NCBI RefSeq assembly: GCF_017302275.1
Contig: NZ_JAFLDR010000026.1
Location: forward strand, 1 to 58,150
Length of the DNA stretch: 58,150 bases
Origin: Sulfuritalea sp.
GTDB lineage: Bacteria; Pseudomonadota; Gammaproteobacteria; Burkholderiales; Rhodocyclaceae
Direction: 5' to 3'
The notes beneath the pieces are model-generated. The model saw only the letters and a program-made list of their open reading frames with translations, was not told where the DNA came from and ran no database searches. The position numbers were made by a program, and so were the translations under genes. This document shows, piece by piece, positions 37,364 to 50,140 of this stretch (within the stretch, counting starts at the first letter, position 1; each line of letters opens with the position of its first letter).

Positions 37364-38536
37364 TCAGGCTGCGAGGAACTCTTCGATCAGGGGCACCAGT
37401 GCGGCGACCAGTTCGGCACCTTCGGCATCGCTCATCACCAGCGGCGGCAGCAGGCGCACTACCCTCTCGGCAGTGACATTGATCAGCAATCCAGCGGCCA
37501 AGCCTCGCGTCACCAGGTCGGCGCAGGGTCGATCGAGTTCGACGCCGATCATCAGCCCGTCGCCGCGTACCTCGACAAAGCCGCTGATCCCGGACAAACC
37601 GGCGCGCAAGCCGCCGCGGATGGACTCGCCGAGGCTCACCGCACGCGCCATCAGCCCCTCGGATTCGATGACGTCGATCGTGGTCACGGCGGCCACGCAA
37701 GCCAGCGGATTTCCGCCGAAGGTGGAACCGTGGTTGCCGGGTTTGAACACCCCGGCAGCACGCCCGGCGGCAAGGCAGGCACCGACGGGAACCCCTGAAC
37801 CGAGCCCCTTGGCCAAGGTCATCACATCGGGCGCGATCCCCGCATGCTGGTGGGCAAACCAGGCGCCGGTGCGCCCGATGCCGCATTGCACTTCATCGAC
37901 CATGAACAACCAGTTCTTGCGGTCGCAAATAAGGCGCAATGAACGCATGAAATCCCGATGCGCCAGGTTGATGCCGCCCTCGCCCTGGATCGGCTCGAAC
38001 AGCACCGCAACGATGTTCGGATTGCGCTCGGCCAGTTGCTCGATCGCCGCAAGGTCATCGAAGGGAACGCGCACGAAACCAGAAACCAAGGGCTCGAAAC
38101 CGGCCTGAACCTTGCGGTTGCCGGTGGCGGAAAGCGTCGCCAGCGTGCGGCCATGGAAGGCATGCTCCATGACCACGATGGCCGGCTGCTCGATGCCCTG
38201 CTGATGGCCGAACATGCGCGCTAGCTTGATTGCCGCCTCGTTGGCCTCACAGCCGGAATTGCAGAAAAACACTTCGTCCATGCCGGACAGCGCGGCGAGG
38301 CGATCGGAAGCCGCCTCCGCTTCGCTGATGCGATACAGGTTGGACGCATGGATCAGACGCGCAACCTGCGCGCCAAGGGCCTTCACCAGCCGGGGATGGT
38401 TGTGGCCGAGCGTATTGACGGCAATCCCCGCAAGTGCATCGAGGTAGGTTTTGCCGTTCTCGTCGAAAAGGCGGCAGCCTTCACCGTGGGTAAAGGCGAC
38501 CGGCAATCGCCCGTAGGTATTCATCAGATGCGGCAT
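37364..38536 (-). CDS. argD: Acetylornithine transaminase
   Basis: 390 residues. A class III PLP aminotransferase: the PLP Lys is Lys243 in TLAKGLGSG, with VDEVQCGIGRTG before it and the NSGCEANEAAIK block at 93-104. GGAG lies seven bases before the ATG at 38536; an ATG four codons in is also possible. It converts acetylornithine and 2-oxoglutarate, and often accepts succinyldiaminopimelate. It heads the argD-argF-argG run and diverges from parA. Confidence 0.94.
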   Translation of the reverse strand: MPHLMNTYGRLPVAFTHGEGCRLFDENGKTYLDALAGIAVNTLGHNHPRLVKALGAQVARLIHASNLYRISEAEAASDRLAALSGMDEVFFCNSGCEANEAAIKLARMFGHQQGIEQPAIVVMEHAFHGRTLATLSATGNRKVQAGFEPLVSGFVRVPFDDLAAIEQLAERNPNIVAVLFEPIQGEGGINLAHRDFMRSLRLICDRKNWLFMVDEVQCGIGRTGAWFAHQHAGIAPDVMTLAKGLGSGVPVGACLAAGRAAGVFKPGNHGSTFGGNPLACVAAVTTIDVIESEGLMARAVSLGESIRGGLRAGLSGISGFVEVRGDGLMIGVELDRPCADLVTRGLAAGLLINVTAERVVRLLPPLVMSDAEGAELVAALVPLIEEFLAA

Positions 38537-38672
38537 GAAAGAACTCCGCGAAATCTCAACGCAGAAAAACATACGGCGGCCGAAGAGCAACGCGGCCGCC
38601 GTGCTAAAAAACGCCTCTATACTAAGTGAAAAATCTGGCTCTGTACAGAGCGGGAATGCGAAGGAGCCGGCG

Positions 38673-39434
38673 GTGCGCATGGCGGTTTTCAACCAGAAAG
38701 GCGGGGTGGGCAAGACCACCACCGCGCTGAATCTTGCCGGCGCACTCGGACGCGAATCCGCGCCGACGTTGTTGGTCGACCTCGACCCGCAAGCACATCT
38801 GACGGCGATCCACGGCAAGGTCATCGGCGAAGCGCACCACAGTGTATTCGCCCTCTACCAGGACAATCGGCCGCTCGCTGAACTGGCGCTCGAATGGGAA
38901 GGAATCGGACGCCTGATTCCGGCACATGCCGAACTGATCAAGGTCGATTCGATTTTCGGCAAGGGCCCGGCGATCCTGAATAGGCTGAATTCCGGTTTGC
39001 AGGCGTTCGAAGCCGCCGGCGGCGAGAAAACCACCATCATTGACTGCTGCCCGTTCCTTGGCGTGCTCTCGCTCAATGCGATATTCGCCTCCGACCGGAT
39101 TTTGGTTCCGGTGTCATCGGACTACCTCTCCTTGCGCGGTGCCTTGCAGATCGAACATACCCTGAAGGCGCTGGAGCCCGTCATCAAGCGGCGCATCGAG
39201 CGCCGCTACGTACTGACGCGTTTCGACCGCCGGCGCAAGATGAGTTTCGAGATCCGGGATCGGCTGAGCCTGCAATTCGGCGTCGAGCTATGCGAAACGG
39301 TGATTTCGGAGAATGTCGCGGTTGCCGAAGCACCAGCACTGAATCGCGACATATTCGCGCACAATCCGAACAGTCGGGGCGCGGCGGATTACCTTGAACT
39401 GATGGAGGAATTACGGTCGGCGCGGTTTCTTTGA
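38673..39434 (+). CDS. Orphan ParA/MinD-family ATPase
   Basis: 253 residues from a GTG at 38673, with AAGGAG exactly six bases upstream; the longer frame from 38535 has no such site. The deviant Walker A is KGGVGKTT (9-16), and LVDLDPQAHLT and PVSSDYLSLRGA give the switch regions. It dimerises with ATP and binds DNA or a cargo adaptor. There is no parB nearby, so the cargo may not be a chromosome. Divergent from argD. Confidence 0.87.
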   Translation: MRMAVFNQKGGVGKTTTALNLAGALGRESAPTLLVDLDPQAHLTAIHGKVIGEAHHSVFALYQDNRPLAELALEWEGIGRLIPAHAELIKVDSIFGKGPAILNRLNSGLQAFEAAGGEKTTIIDCCPFLGVLSLNAIFASDRILVPVSSDYLSLRGALQIEHTLKALEPVIKRRIERRYVLTRFDRRRKMSFEIRDRLSLQFGVELCETVISENVAVAEAPALNRDIFAHNPNSRGAADYLELMEELRSARFL

Positions 39435-39482
39435 CCGTCCGGACCGGAGATCGGCCGGACTGGCGAAACGCCCTGCCCTGAT

Positions 39483-39704
39483 TCAGCGAACGATGAGGTT
39501 CGCGACTTCCTCGAAACTAGCCACCGGAACCCTGACGCTTCCGTGATGGCAAATGCATTCGATGATCTGGCAGTCGTGATACACCTGCCGCAGTTTGCGC
39601 TGGGCCTCGTGTTCGTCGCGGCCATGGATCATGAGGTTATCCACAACCACGCCAAGCTTGGTCCGGATTCGAAACGCATATTTAATGAACTGATGGGATT
39701 GCAT
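39483..39704 (-). CDS. Hypothetical small protein
   Basis: 73 residues from MQSHQFIKYAFRIRTKLGVVVDN. It has a near-consensus promoter and an AAGGGG site upstream, which argues for real expression. Three Cys and five His residues (DCQIIECICHHGS) form a possible metal site. No membrane helix or signal. It is not a family I recognise. It converges with parA and lies just downstream of the rpsT terminator. Confidence 0.72.
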   Translation of the reverse strand: MQSHQFIKYAFRIRTKLGVVVDNLMIHGRDEHEAQRKLRQVYHDCQIIECICHHGSVRVPVASFEEVANLIVR

Positions 39705-39735
39705 GAAACCCCTTTCACTTCAATGTAGTTTTTGG

Positions 39736-39764
39736 ATTATATGCAGCCCTTTCCGCAAATTCAA
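39736..39764 (-). promoter_or_regulatory. Near-consensus sigma-70 promoter
   Basis: On the minus strand TTGAAT (39764-39759), a 17-base spacer and TATAAT (39741-39736), 32 bases before the start of the small gene at 39704. Confidence 0.75.
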
Positions 39765-39856
39765 CCTATTTAGTTAATTTAAAAGGAGAAATAATTCACG
39801 GATATGATGAAGGGCTCTGCACCATGATTCCCTCCCGAAATCCGCCACCAAAATAA

Positions 39857-39884
39857 AAAAGGCTGCCCGATCGGGCAGCCTTTT
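39857..39884 (-). terminator. rpsT rho-independent terminator
   Basis: AAAAGGCTGCCCGA/TCGGGCAGCCTTTT, a perfect stem with T-run, 21 bases after the rpsT stop. Confidence 0.92.
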
Positions 39885-39904
39885 GATCTGGAACGGAACG
39901 CTGC

Positions 39905-40165
39905 TCAGAGCGCCTTGATGGCAGCCGACAGCCGGCTCTTCTGGCGCGCGGCCAGGTTCTTGTGCACGATGTTCTTGTCGGCGATCGAATCGATCACCGG
40001 CTGGGATTCCTTGAAAACTGCCTGAGCGGCCGCCTTGTCGCCTGCGTCGATCGCCTTGCGCACTTTCTTGATCGCGGTGCGCAAGGTGGAGCGCAGACTC
40101 ATGTTGTGAGCGCGCTGCTCGGTTGCCTGGCGGGCACGCTTGCGGGCTTGAACGGTATTGGCCAT
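39905..40165 (-). CDS. rpsT: 30S ribosomal protein S20
   Basis: 86 residues; [20 protein letters not shown] and [18 protein letters not shown] are conserved ends. It is a primary 16S rRNA-binding protein of the 30S subunit, very basic. The gene stands alone, divergent from murJ, with its own terminator, as usual for rpsT. Confidence 0.97.
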   Translation of the reverse strand: MANTVQARKRARQATEQRAHNMSLRSTLRTAIKKVRKAIDAGDKAAAQAVFKESQPVIDSIADKNIVHKNLAARQKSRLSAAIKAL

Positions 40166-40268
40166 GTCTTATATCCGGTAGAGCTTTGGGAAAGCGGGCG
40201 ATTATAAGGGGGTCTTCCACCCATTGCAAGCCGCTTCTGAGCAGACCATCGCGTCTACCATACCTGAC

Positions 40269-41804
40269 ATGAATCTACTGCGCGCCCTGGCCACCGTCAG
40301 CGGGATGACCCTGCTCTCGCGCATCCTCGGCTTTGTTCGCGATTTCGTGATTGCGCGTGTCTTCGGCGCCGGCATGGTGACCGATGCTTTCTTCGTTGCC
40401 TTTCGCCTGCCCAACCTGCTGCGCCGGCTGTTCGCCGAGGGCGCGTTTTCCCAGGCCTTCGTGCCGGTGCTCGCGGAGTACCGCAATCGGCGCGGGGAAG
40501 CCGAAACCAAGACTCTCGTCAACCGCGTTGCCAGCGTCCTGTCACTCGTTTTGGTTGCCGTCACGGCACTCGGCACGGCAGCCGCGCCCCTGCTGATCGC
40601 GGTCACGGCACCGGGCTTTGCCGCTGATGCAAACAAGTTTCAACTGACAGTGGAACTGACCCGGATCACCTTTCCCTACATTCTTTTCATGTCCCTGGTG
40701 GCCCTGGCCGCCGGAATCCTCAATACATGGAGCCGTTTCGCCCTGCCGGCCTTCACGCCGGTCCTGCTCAACCTGTCTTTCATCGGCATGGCCCTGTTCG
40801 CGGCGCCGTGGTTCGATCCGCCGGTCATGGCCCTGGCCTGGGCGGTCTTCATCGGCGGCGGACTGCAACTGGCGATACAGCTCCCGGCGTTGGCGAGGAT
40901 CGGCATGCTGCCCCGCTTCGACCTGGCTTGGCGCGACGAGGGCGTGCAACGGGTCCTGAAACTCATGGCGCCGGCGATCTTGGGTGTTTCGGTGTCCCAG
41001 ATTAGCCTGCTGATCAACACGATCTTCGCTTCCTTCCTCGAAAGCGGCAGCGTATCGTGGCTCTACTATGCCGACCGGCTGATGGAATTCCCGGCCGGTT
41101 TGCTCGGTGCCGCGCTCGGCACCATCCTCCTGCCAAGTCTTGCCAAGACCCACGCCAGTGAGCGGCCAGAGGATTTTTCGGCCTTGCTCGACTGGGGCCT
41201 GCGCCTGACCCTGCTGCTGACGCTGCCGGCATCGCTGGCTCTGGCGCTGCTCGCCGTGCCGTTGCTGTCGACCCTGTTCCAATATGGCGCTTTTGCCGCC
41301 TCCGACGTGCTGCGAACACGCGAGGCACTGGTCGCCTATTCAATCGGCCTGACCGGCCTTATCCTGGTCAAGGTGCTGGCACCCGGCTTCTATGCCCGTC
41401 AGGACATCCGTACGCCGGTAAAGATCGCGCTGGTCACACTGGCCCTGACCCAGTTGATGAACATCGCCTTCGTCGGCTGGCTCAAGCATGCCGGCCTGGC
41501 GTTGTCGATCGGCCTCGCCTCCTGCTTCAACGCCGCGATGCTCTGGCGCGGCCTGCGTCGGAGTGGCGTCTATCGGCCTCGACCAGGCTGGCGCATCTTC
41601 ATGCTGAAACTCCTGATTGCACTTGGCGCGCTTGGCGGCATCCTGTGGCTAGGCTGCGACAATGATTCCGCGTGGCTGGCCATGAACGGTGGCCAGCGCA
41701 TGTTGCAACTAGCAGGTCTGGTTCTGGGCGGGATGGCCGCCTATTTCGCCACGCTTTGGCTGCTCGGATTCCGTTTGCGCGACTTCCGTCTGCGCGGCGC
41801 CTGA
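40269..41804 (+). CDS. murJ: Lipid II flippase MurJ
   Basis: 511 residues from [21 protein letters not shown]. Fourteen hydrophobic helices are expected and the MOP-family signature [42 protein letters not shown] is intact, with the Arg residues that line the central cavity. It flips lipid II across the inner membrane for peptidoglycan synthesis. It is opposite to rpsT and converges with ggt; the stops of the two are adjacent. Confidence 0.95.
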   Translation: MNLLRALATVSGMTLLSRILGFVRDFVIARVFGAGMVTDAFFVAFRLPNLLRRLFAEGAFSQAFVPVLAEYRNRRGEAETKTLVNRVASVLSLVLVAVTALGTAAAPLLIAVTAPGFAADANKFQLTVELTRITFPYILFMSLVALAAGILNTWSRFALPAFTPVLLNLSFIGMALFAAPWFDPPVMALAWAVFIGGGLQLAIQLPALARIGMLPRFDLAWRDEGVQRVLKLMAPAILGVSVSQISLLINTIFASFLESGSVSWLYYADRLMEFPAGLLGAALGTILLPSLAKTHASERPEDFSALLDWGLRLTLLLTLPASLALALLAVPLLSTLFQYGAFAASDVLRTREALVAYSIGLTGLILVKVLAPGFYARQDIRTPVKIALVTLALTQLMNIAFVGWLKHAGLALSIGLASCFNAAMLWRGLRRSGVYRPRPGWRIFMLKLLIALGALGGILWLGCDNDSAWLAMNGGQRMLQLAGLVLGGMAAYFATLWLLGFRLRDFRLRGA

Positions 41805-43588
41805 TCATTCACCGCCGGCGCTTCCTTCACGACGCGGGTCCGCCACGCCGATCCAACCGTTCGCGTGCCGCAGGATCACGTGCAGGCCGCTGGTCATGTC
41901 GCCGCGCTGCAACTCGTGCCCGCGCCGTTCCAGTTCCTGCGCCACGACCTCCGGAAAGCGACTTCGCTCGATCTCCGTCGCACCATTGCGGTTGCCGACG
42001 TGCGGCATGGCAATGGCGGTTACCGGATCGAGGCCGCCGTCCAGGACCGAAACAATGGTGCGCGCCACATAGTTGATGATGCGACTGCCGCCTGGCGAAC
42101 CGAGCACGGCATGCAAACGCCCGCCGGCATCGAAAACGAAGGTAGGCGCCATCGACGATAGCGGGCGCTTGCCCGGTTCAAGGCGATTGGCGACCTTCCT
42201 TCCATCGCGCCCGGCAGCGAGGGAAAAATCGGTCAACTGGTTATTCAGCAAGTAGCCATCGACCTGGATACGGCTGCCGAATGCGCTTTCGATCGAACTG
42301 GTGAGCGCCACGGCATTGCCGGCCTGGTCGACGATCGAAAGGTGTGTGGTCGAGGGAAGTTCGGGCGCGTCGTCGTCCGCCTGCGCGCGATGGGTCGGTA
42401 GTTCCCCGGGCTTGGCGATTCCCATGCTGCGTCGGGTATCCAGAAGACGTGACCGTTGCCGCAGATAGCGTGAGTCGACCAATGCCCGCTGCGGAACCTC
42501 GATGTAATCGGGGTCGGCAAGGTAGCGGGCGCGATCAGCGTAGGCCAGTCGGCCAGCCTCGGCGAAGTAGTGCGCCGCATCGGCCGCGGCGGTCTGGGCG
42601 GAGGACAAGCCGGTGTGTTCCAGAATGCCGAGTATCTGCAGGACCCCGATTCCACCCGCCGACGGGGGCGGCATGCCGCAGACGCGCCATTGACGATAGG
42701 GACTACATACCGGCTCGCGTTCTATTGGCCGGTAGTCACGAAGGTCCTCCGCCCGCAGCGATCCGCCACGATCGGCGACCACGGCCACCATGCGCTCCGC
42801 GGCCTGCCCGCGGTGCAAGGCTTCGGCCCCACCGGTCGCGATTCGTCGCAGGGTCGTGGCGAGCTCCAGATTGCACAGGGTGTCGCCAGCTTGCAGCGGC
42901 TCGCCACTTTCCCTGAAATACAGTGCTCGTGCGGCGGGGTCGCTGCGTAGCAGCGGATCGTCGCGCAACAGGAGGTGCAGGCGCGGCGAGACGGCAAAGC
43001 AGTTTTCCGCCAGCCGGATCGCCGGTCGGAACAACCTTTCCCAGCGCAATTTGCCGTGCTGCCGGTGGGCCTGGTCGAGCATGGCGACCAGACCGGGCGC
43101 CCCGACTGCCTTTCCAGTTGCCAGCAATTCGGAATAGCCGGCCATGCTCCCATCGGCGCGCAGGGCAAAGTCGGCGCTGGCGGCACGGGGAGCTGCTTCG
43201 CGTCCATCCCAGGCCGACACCCGCCTGCGCGCCGCGTCCCAGTGCAGCAGGAAGCCGCCGCCGCCGATGCCGGAAGATTGCGGTTCAACCAGATTCAGGA
43301 CCCATTGCGCGGCGATCGCCGCGTCAAGCGCGTTGCCACCGAGACGCAGGATTTCCAGCGCAGCGTCCGTCGCATTGACGTTCGCCGTAACCGCCATGAA
43401 CTTGCCACCGACGACAGGCGGTTGCTGCGCATAGCCGCTGGATGCTTCGGGCTGTGCCGTTTGCGGCCATGCCGGCGTGGCGAGAAAGATCGCAGTGAGC
43501 AGGATGCCCAGGCTGACGCCCAAGGATGATCCACGCCAGGAAAAACGGGCAGCCCGCAGGCTGCCCGTTTGATAGAACATGTTGCGGA

Positions 43589-43592
<4 letters not shown>
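41805..43592 (-). CDS. ggt: Gamma-glutamyltranspeptidase
   Basis: 595 residues from the GTG at 43592. The nucleophile is the first Thr of STTHLSIVD (near 415), which becomes the N-terminus of the small subunit after self-cleavage. [11 protein letters not shown] and [11 protein letters not shown] are conserved. The signal peptide ([16 protein letters not shown]) makes it periplasmic, where it splits glutathione. The GTG overlaps the hppA stop by four bases, but the first codons run through the hppA terminator, so a TTG at 43523 is the alternative start. The bases at 43167-43189 match the dispersed repeat. Confidence 0.92.
43167..43189 (+). repeat. Dispersed 23-nt repeat, copy 8 (imperfect)
   Basis: AAAGTCGGCGCTGGCGGCAC then GGG, inside ggt on the opposite strand. 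It departs from consensus only at the end and sits in a variable part of the protein ([14 protein letters not shown]). Confidence 0.5.
43541..43570 (-). terminator. hppA terminator overlapping the ggt 5' end
   Basis: AAACGGGCAGCC (43543-43554) pairs with GGCTGCCCGTTT (43559-43570) around a 4-base loop, with a T5 run on the minus strand. It is 19 bases after the hppA stop, and inside ggt if the GTG start is right. Confidence 0.8.
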
Positions 43593-45682
<2,090 letters not shown>

Positions 45683-45988
45683 ACACCCCCCTATTTAATT
45701 GATGAACTCAGCCGAGAATTTTATCACGTGATTCCCAGCGAGGAACTGCAGCCTTGAGAACTAAAATGGTTCGGGCATGATAACTCGACCCGTCGCGCCA
45801 AGGGTTCCGGGGCCTTTCGTCTCCCTGCACCACCTAACTCCAATGGAACCCCCGGTGACCAGATTCTCCTAATGCACGAATCCGCCTGATGGATGCTTAG
45901 CGCCCCATTGACGGTTATAGTGAAATTTTAGTATCGGTCAAATCGCATCGGATCATTCATCTCACGCAAGCGAAAGGAACGCCAGATC
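45683..45988. other. 306-bp regulatory gap between divergent hppA and pfp
   Basis: Contains AT-rich promoter-like DNA near hppA (TGATAAAATTCTCGG on the minus strand) and TTGACG near 45908 followed by TAGTAT about 15 bases on, before pfp. No gene was recognised. Confidence 0.45.
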
Positions 45989-47209
45989 ATGCCGCAGGGA
46001 AAAGTATTGGTCGCGCAGGGAGGGGGGCCCACCGCCGTCATCAATCAATCGATGGCTGGAGTTGTCCTCGAAGCCCGCAAATTCCGCAACGTCGAACGGG
46101 TCTATGGCGCCTATCACGGGGTGTCCGGCATCCTCAAGGAGGAGTTCCTCGACCTCACTCAGGAAACCAGCCATAACATCGAAATGGTGGCCTCCACCCC
46201 CTCTTCGGCATTGGGCTCGACGCGCGACAAACCCGACCTCAAGTACTGCCACGAGATTTTCGAAGTACTCCGGGCGCACGGGATCGGCTATTTTTTCTAC
46301 ATCGGCGGCAACGACTCTTCGGACACGGTCCGCATCGTCAGCGAAGAAGCCCGGCGCGCCAACTATTCACTGCGCTGCATCCATATCCCGAAGACCATCG
46401 ACAACGACCTGGTCGGCAATGACCACACGCCGGGATTCCCGTCGGCGGCCCGCTTTGTCGCCCAGGCCTTCATGGGCGCGAATCTCGACAACGCCGCCCT
46501 TCCCGGCGTCTATCTGGCGGTGGTGATGGGACGGCATGCCGGCTTTCTGACCGCCGCCTCCGCGCTAGGCAAGAAATTCCCGGATGACGGCCCGCATCTG
46601 ATCTACCTGCCGGAGCGCGTCTTCAACGTCGGGAAGTTCCTCAGCGACGTGAAAGCGACATATGACAAATTCGGCCGCTGCGTGATAGCCGCCTCGGAAG
46701 GCATCCATGATGAACAGGGAACGCCGATCATCACGCAGCTGAGCAGCCACGTCGAGCGGGATGCCCATGGCAACATCCAACTCTCCGGCACCGGAGCGCT
46801 GGCCGACCTGCTCTGCGACGAGATCAAGAGCAAGCTCGGCATCAAGCGGGTACGGGGCGACACCTTCGGCTATCTGCAGCGCTCGTTCATGGGCTGCGTA
46901 TCCGATGTCGATCAGCGCGAGGCGCGCGAAGTCGGCGAAAAAGCCGTCCAATACGCCATGTGGGGCGAACGCGACGGCTCGGTGGCGATCAGGCGAACCG
47001 GCTTCTATTCGGTCGATTACCAGTTGGTGCCGCTTGAAACCGTGGCCGGGAAAACCCGAACCATGGAAGACGAATTCATCGCCGCCAGCGGCACCGACGT
47101 CACCGACTCCTTCCGCCTCTATCTGCGCCCCCTGCTCGGTTCGGGCATGCCCGACGCGTACCGGTTGCGGCTCAACACGGTCGACAAGATTCTGCGACCG
47201 GAAAAATAG
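45989..47209 (+). CDS. pfp: Pyrophosphate-type 6-phosphofructokinase
   Basis: 406 residues of the PFK family. The phosphoryl-donor motif is GGNDSSDT (106-113) with Asp at the position that favours PPi over ATP, and PKTIDNDL holds the PPi-type Lys (near 143). Asp of TIDND is the catalytic base. It reversibly phosphorylates fructose 6-phosphate. GGND, with Asn in place of the first Asp, is a variation on GGDD. hppA is divergent at 306 bp, and the ATP-type PFK gene converges with it. Confidence 0.88.
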   Translation: MPQGKVLVAQGGGPTAVINQSMAGVVLEARKFRNVERVYGAYHGVSGILKEEFLDLTQETSHNIEMVASTPSSALGSTRDKPDLKYCHEIFEVLRAHGIGYFFYIGGNDSSDTVRIVSEEARRANYSLRCIHIPKTIDNDLVGNDHTPGFPSAARFVAQAFMGANLDNAALPGVYLAVVMGRHAGFLTAASALGKKFPDDGPHLIYLPERVFNVGKFLSDVKATYDKFGRCVIAASEGIHDEQGTPIITQLSSHVERDAHGNIQLSGTGALADLLCDEIKSKLGIKRVRGDTFGYLQRSFMGCVSDVDQREAREVGEKAVQYAMWGERDGSVAIRRTGFYSVDYQLVPLETVAGKTRTMEDEFIAASGTDVTDSFRLYLRPLLGSGMPDAYRLRLNTVDKILRPEK

Positions 47210-47254
47210 AACCGTCAGGAAAGAGCGATTGATTCCGGGCCCGATGGCCCGCTA

Positions 47255-48364
47255 TCAATCGCCGAAACAGATCCCCAGGTCCCTGCCGGTCTGTACCGTA
47301 TCGCTGTCCAGGGGCACACCTTTCATCCGGCCGGCAACCTCTTCCAGCGCCACGTAGTTCACGTTGGGAAAGCCCAGTGCAACCATGATCCCGGATTGCC
47401 CCTCATCGAGCGCCCGCACGGCCGCGGTACCGAAGCGCATGGCGGCCAAACGGTCGAATGAAGTGGGGCTGCCGCCACGCAACAGATGGCCGAGGACCAC
47501 CACTCGAACATCCTTCCCGCTGCGGTCGGCAAGAACCCTGGCGATGCGGTCGCCGACTCCGCCCAGCCGCTCAGCGTGACCGATCTCCGCCGGGGCGAGA
47601 ATTTCCCGATGTCCGTGTATCGGTTCGGCGCCTTCGGCGACCACCACAAGCGAGTACATGCGCCCTTCGCCGTCGCGCGCACCGATCTTCGCCGCGACCT
47701 TGTCCACGTCGAAAGGAATCTCGGGAATCAACACGGCGTGCGCGCCGCCGGAAATCCCGGCATGCAAGGCGATCCATCCAGCATAGCGGCCCATGACCTC
47801 GACCACCATTACGCGCTGATGGCTTTCGGCGGTGCTATGCAGGCGGTCAAGACACTCGGTGGCAAAGGCAACGGCCGAATCGAAGCCGAAGGTGGTGAAG
47901 GTCTTGTCCAAGTCATTGTCGATGGTCTTGGGCACACCCACCACCCGCAAGCCCTTCTGGTGCAATGCATGGGCTATGGTGAGTGATCCGTCGCCACCGA
48001 TCGAAATCAGCGCATCGATTTCCTTGCGGGCAAAGAATTCCAGGATCTCATTTGTGCGATCCGTGTCTCGCATCGTCCCGTCCGGCATTTTCAGCGGGAA
48101 ATGCAGGGGGTTGCCCTTGTTGGTGGTGCCGAGGATGGTCCCACCCAAGTGAGCTATGCCGCGGACGCTATCCCGCGTGAGGCGCACCACTCCCCCGTCG
48201 GGATAGCGCTCCGGAAACAGGATGCCATTGAATCCATCGTGGATGCCGTAACATTCCCAGCCCCGATTTGCCGCAGCAATGGCCGCGGCGCGAATGACGG
48301 CATTCAGCCCGGGGGCGTCGCCGCCGCCTGTGCATACTGCGATGCGTCGGATATGGCTGGTCAT
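47255..48364 (-). CDS. ATP-type 6-phosphofructokinase
   Basis: 369 residues. IGGDGSLTIA (122-131) has Gly after GGD, as in ATP-dependent PFK; PKTIDNDLDKT retains a Lys typical of PPi enzymes and of group III ATP enzymes. CTGGGDAPGLNAVIRA is the ATP-loop at the N-terminus. It most likely uses ATP. It converges with the PPi-type gene 45 bases away and is 37 bases downstream of adk on the same strand. Confidence 0.88.
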   Translation of the reverse strand: MTSHIRRIAVCTGGGDAPGLNAVIRAAAIAAANRGWECYGIHDGFNGILFPERYPDGGVVRLTRDSVRGIAHLGGTILGTTNKGNPLHFPLKMPDGTMRDTDRTNEILEFFARKEIDALISIGGDGSLTIAHALHQKGLRVVGVPKTIDNDLDKTFTTFGFDSAVAFATECLDRLHSTAESHQRVMVVEVMGRYAGWIALHAGISGGAHAVLIPEIPFDVDKVAAKIGARDGEGRMYSLVVVAEGAEPIHGHREILAPAEIGHAERLGGVGDRIARVLADRSGKDVRVVVLGHLLRGGSPTSFDRLAAMRFGTAAVRALDEGQSGIMVALGFPNVNYVALEEVAGRMKGVPLDSDTVQTGRDLGICFGD

Positions 48365-48401
48365 GGATACCTCCGCAATTGAATGGATTCTTCAGGATCG
48401 A

Positions 48402-49079
<678 letters not shown>

Positions 49080-49124
49080 CTATATGTTTTAGCAGTGTTT
49101 TTATAACTTTTCCATTGCCAAAAC

Positions 49125-49901
49125 TTACTCTGAATCTTTCGCTGCGTCAAACAATCGGCGAACCCGCTCAAGGTCCTCGGGCGTATCGACGCCCGCTGCC
49201 GGGGCACGATCGACGCCGACTACCTGAATCGGATAGCCGTGCCAAAGCACGCGCAATTGTTCGAGCGATTCGCAGCGTTCCAGCGGCGACACCGCGAGTT
49301 GCCCATAGCGGCGCAGGAAGCTTACGCGATAGGCATACAAGCCGACATGGCGCTGCGCTGGCAGGTTGGCGGGCAACAGTTCTGGCTTCACGGCCAACCG
49401 GTCCCTGTCCCATGGAATCGGCGCACGGCTAAAGTACAGAGCGCGCCCACGCGCATCGCAGACCACCTTGACCACGTTCGGATTGAAGTAGTCCTCCATC
49501 ACGGTCAATGGATGGCAAGCCGTTGCCATCACGGCATCAGGATCGTCAAGCAACGCGCCAGCGACCGCTTCGATCAAGGCAGGGTCCAGCAACGGTTCGT
49601 CACCCTGAACATTGACCACGACATCTGCATCACCCCACCCGAGTTGCCCGGCTACTTCGGCTATTCGATCGGTTCCACTGGGATGATCGGCCCGGGTCAT
49701 GACGACCTCGTAACCGTGCTGACGCACGACATCGGCAATGCGCTGGTCATCGGTAGCAACCCATACACCAAGCGCCGCCGCGCGACATGCCGCCGCGGCA
49801 ACGCGCACAATCATCGGCCGACCTGCAATGTCGGCCAACGGCTTTCCAGGCAACCGCGAAGACGCAAACCGGGCCGGGATGACGATGCGAAAGCCGGGCA
49901 T
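49125..49901 (-). CDS. kdsB: 3-deoxy-manno-octulosonate cytidylyltransferase
   Basis: 258 residues. [20 protein letters not shown] is the CTP-binding signature; [12 protein letters not shown] and the VNPxxVKVV-type block ([10 protein letters not shown]) are present. It activates Kdo as CMP-Kdo for lipopolysaccharide. It lies 62 bases from ycaR and 69 bases from adk, in the usual betaproteobacterial order. Confidence 0.95.
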   Translation of the reverse strand: MPGFRIVIPARFASSRLPGKPLADIAGRPMIVRVAAAACRAAALGVWVATDDQRIADVVRQHGYEVVMTRADHPSGTDRIAEVAGQLGWGDADVVVNVQGDEPLLDPALIEAVAGALLDDPDAVMATACHPLTVMEDYFNPNVVKVVCDARGRALYFSRAPIPWDRDRLAVKPELLPANLPAQRHVGLYAYRVSFLRRYGQLAVSPLERCESLEQLRVLWHGYPIQVVGVDRAPAAGVDTPEDLERVRRLFDAAKDSE

Positions 49902-49963
49902 GACGGCGACTCTGTCGCGTCAAACGCCCGAGCCGGCAGGCGCGGGACGGTGACCAGAATCCA

Positions 49964-50140
49964 TCAAACCTCTTCCGGTCCGAGTTGGCGCGCTTCGTCT
50001 TCCAGCATCACGGGTATGTCGTCGACGACCGGATAGGCCAGGCGACAGCCCTTGCAGACAAGCTCGGCGGCTGGCTTGCGATTCTCCAATGGCCCCTTGC
50101 AGACGGGACATACGAGTATTTCAAGCAGACGAACATCCAT
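49964..50140 (-). CDS. ycaR: Trm112-family protein YcaR
   Basis: 58 residues from [24 protein letters not shown] near residue 11 and CKGC near 31 form a zinc-knuckle pair typical of Trm112. In proteobacteria its role is unclear (an adaptor for methyltransferases in eukaryotes). The gene lies between lpxK, which it overlaps, and kdsB. Confidence 0.93.
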   Translation of the reverse strand: MDVRLLEILVCPVCKGPLENRKPAAELVCKGCRLAYPVVDDIPVMLEDEARQLGPEEV

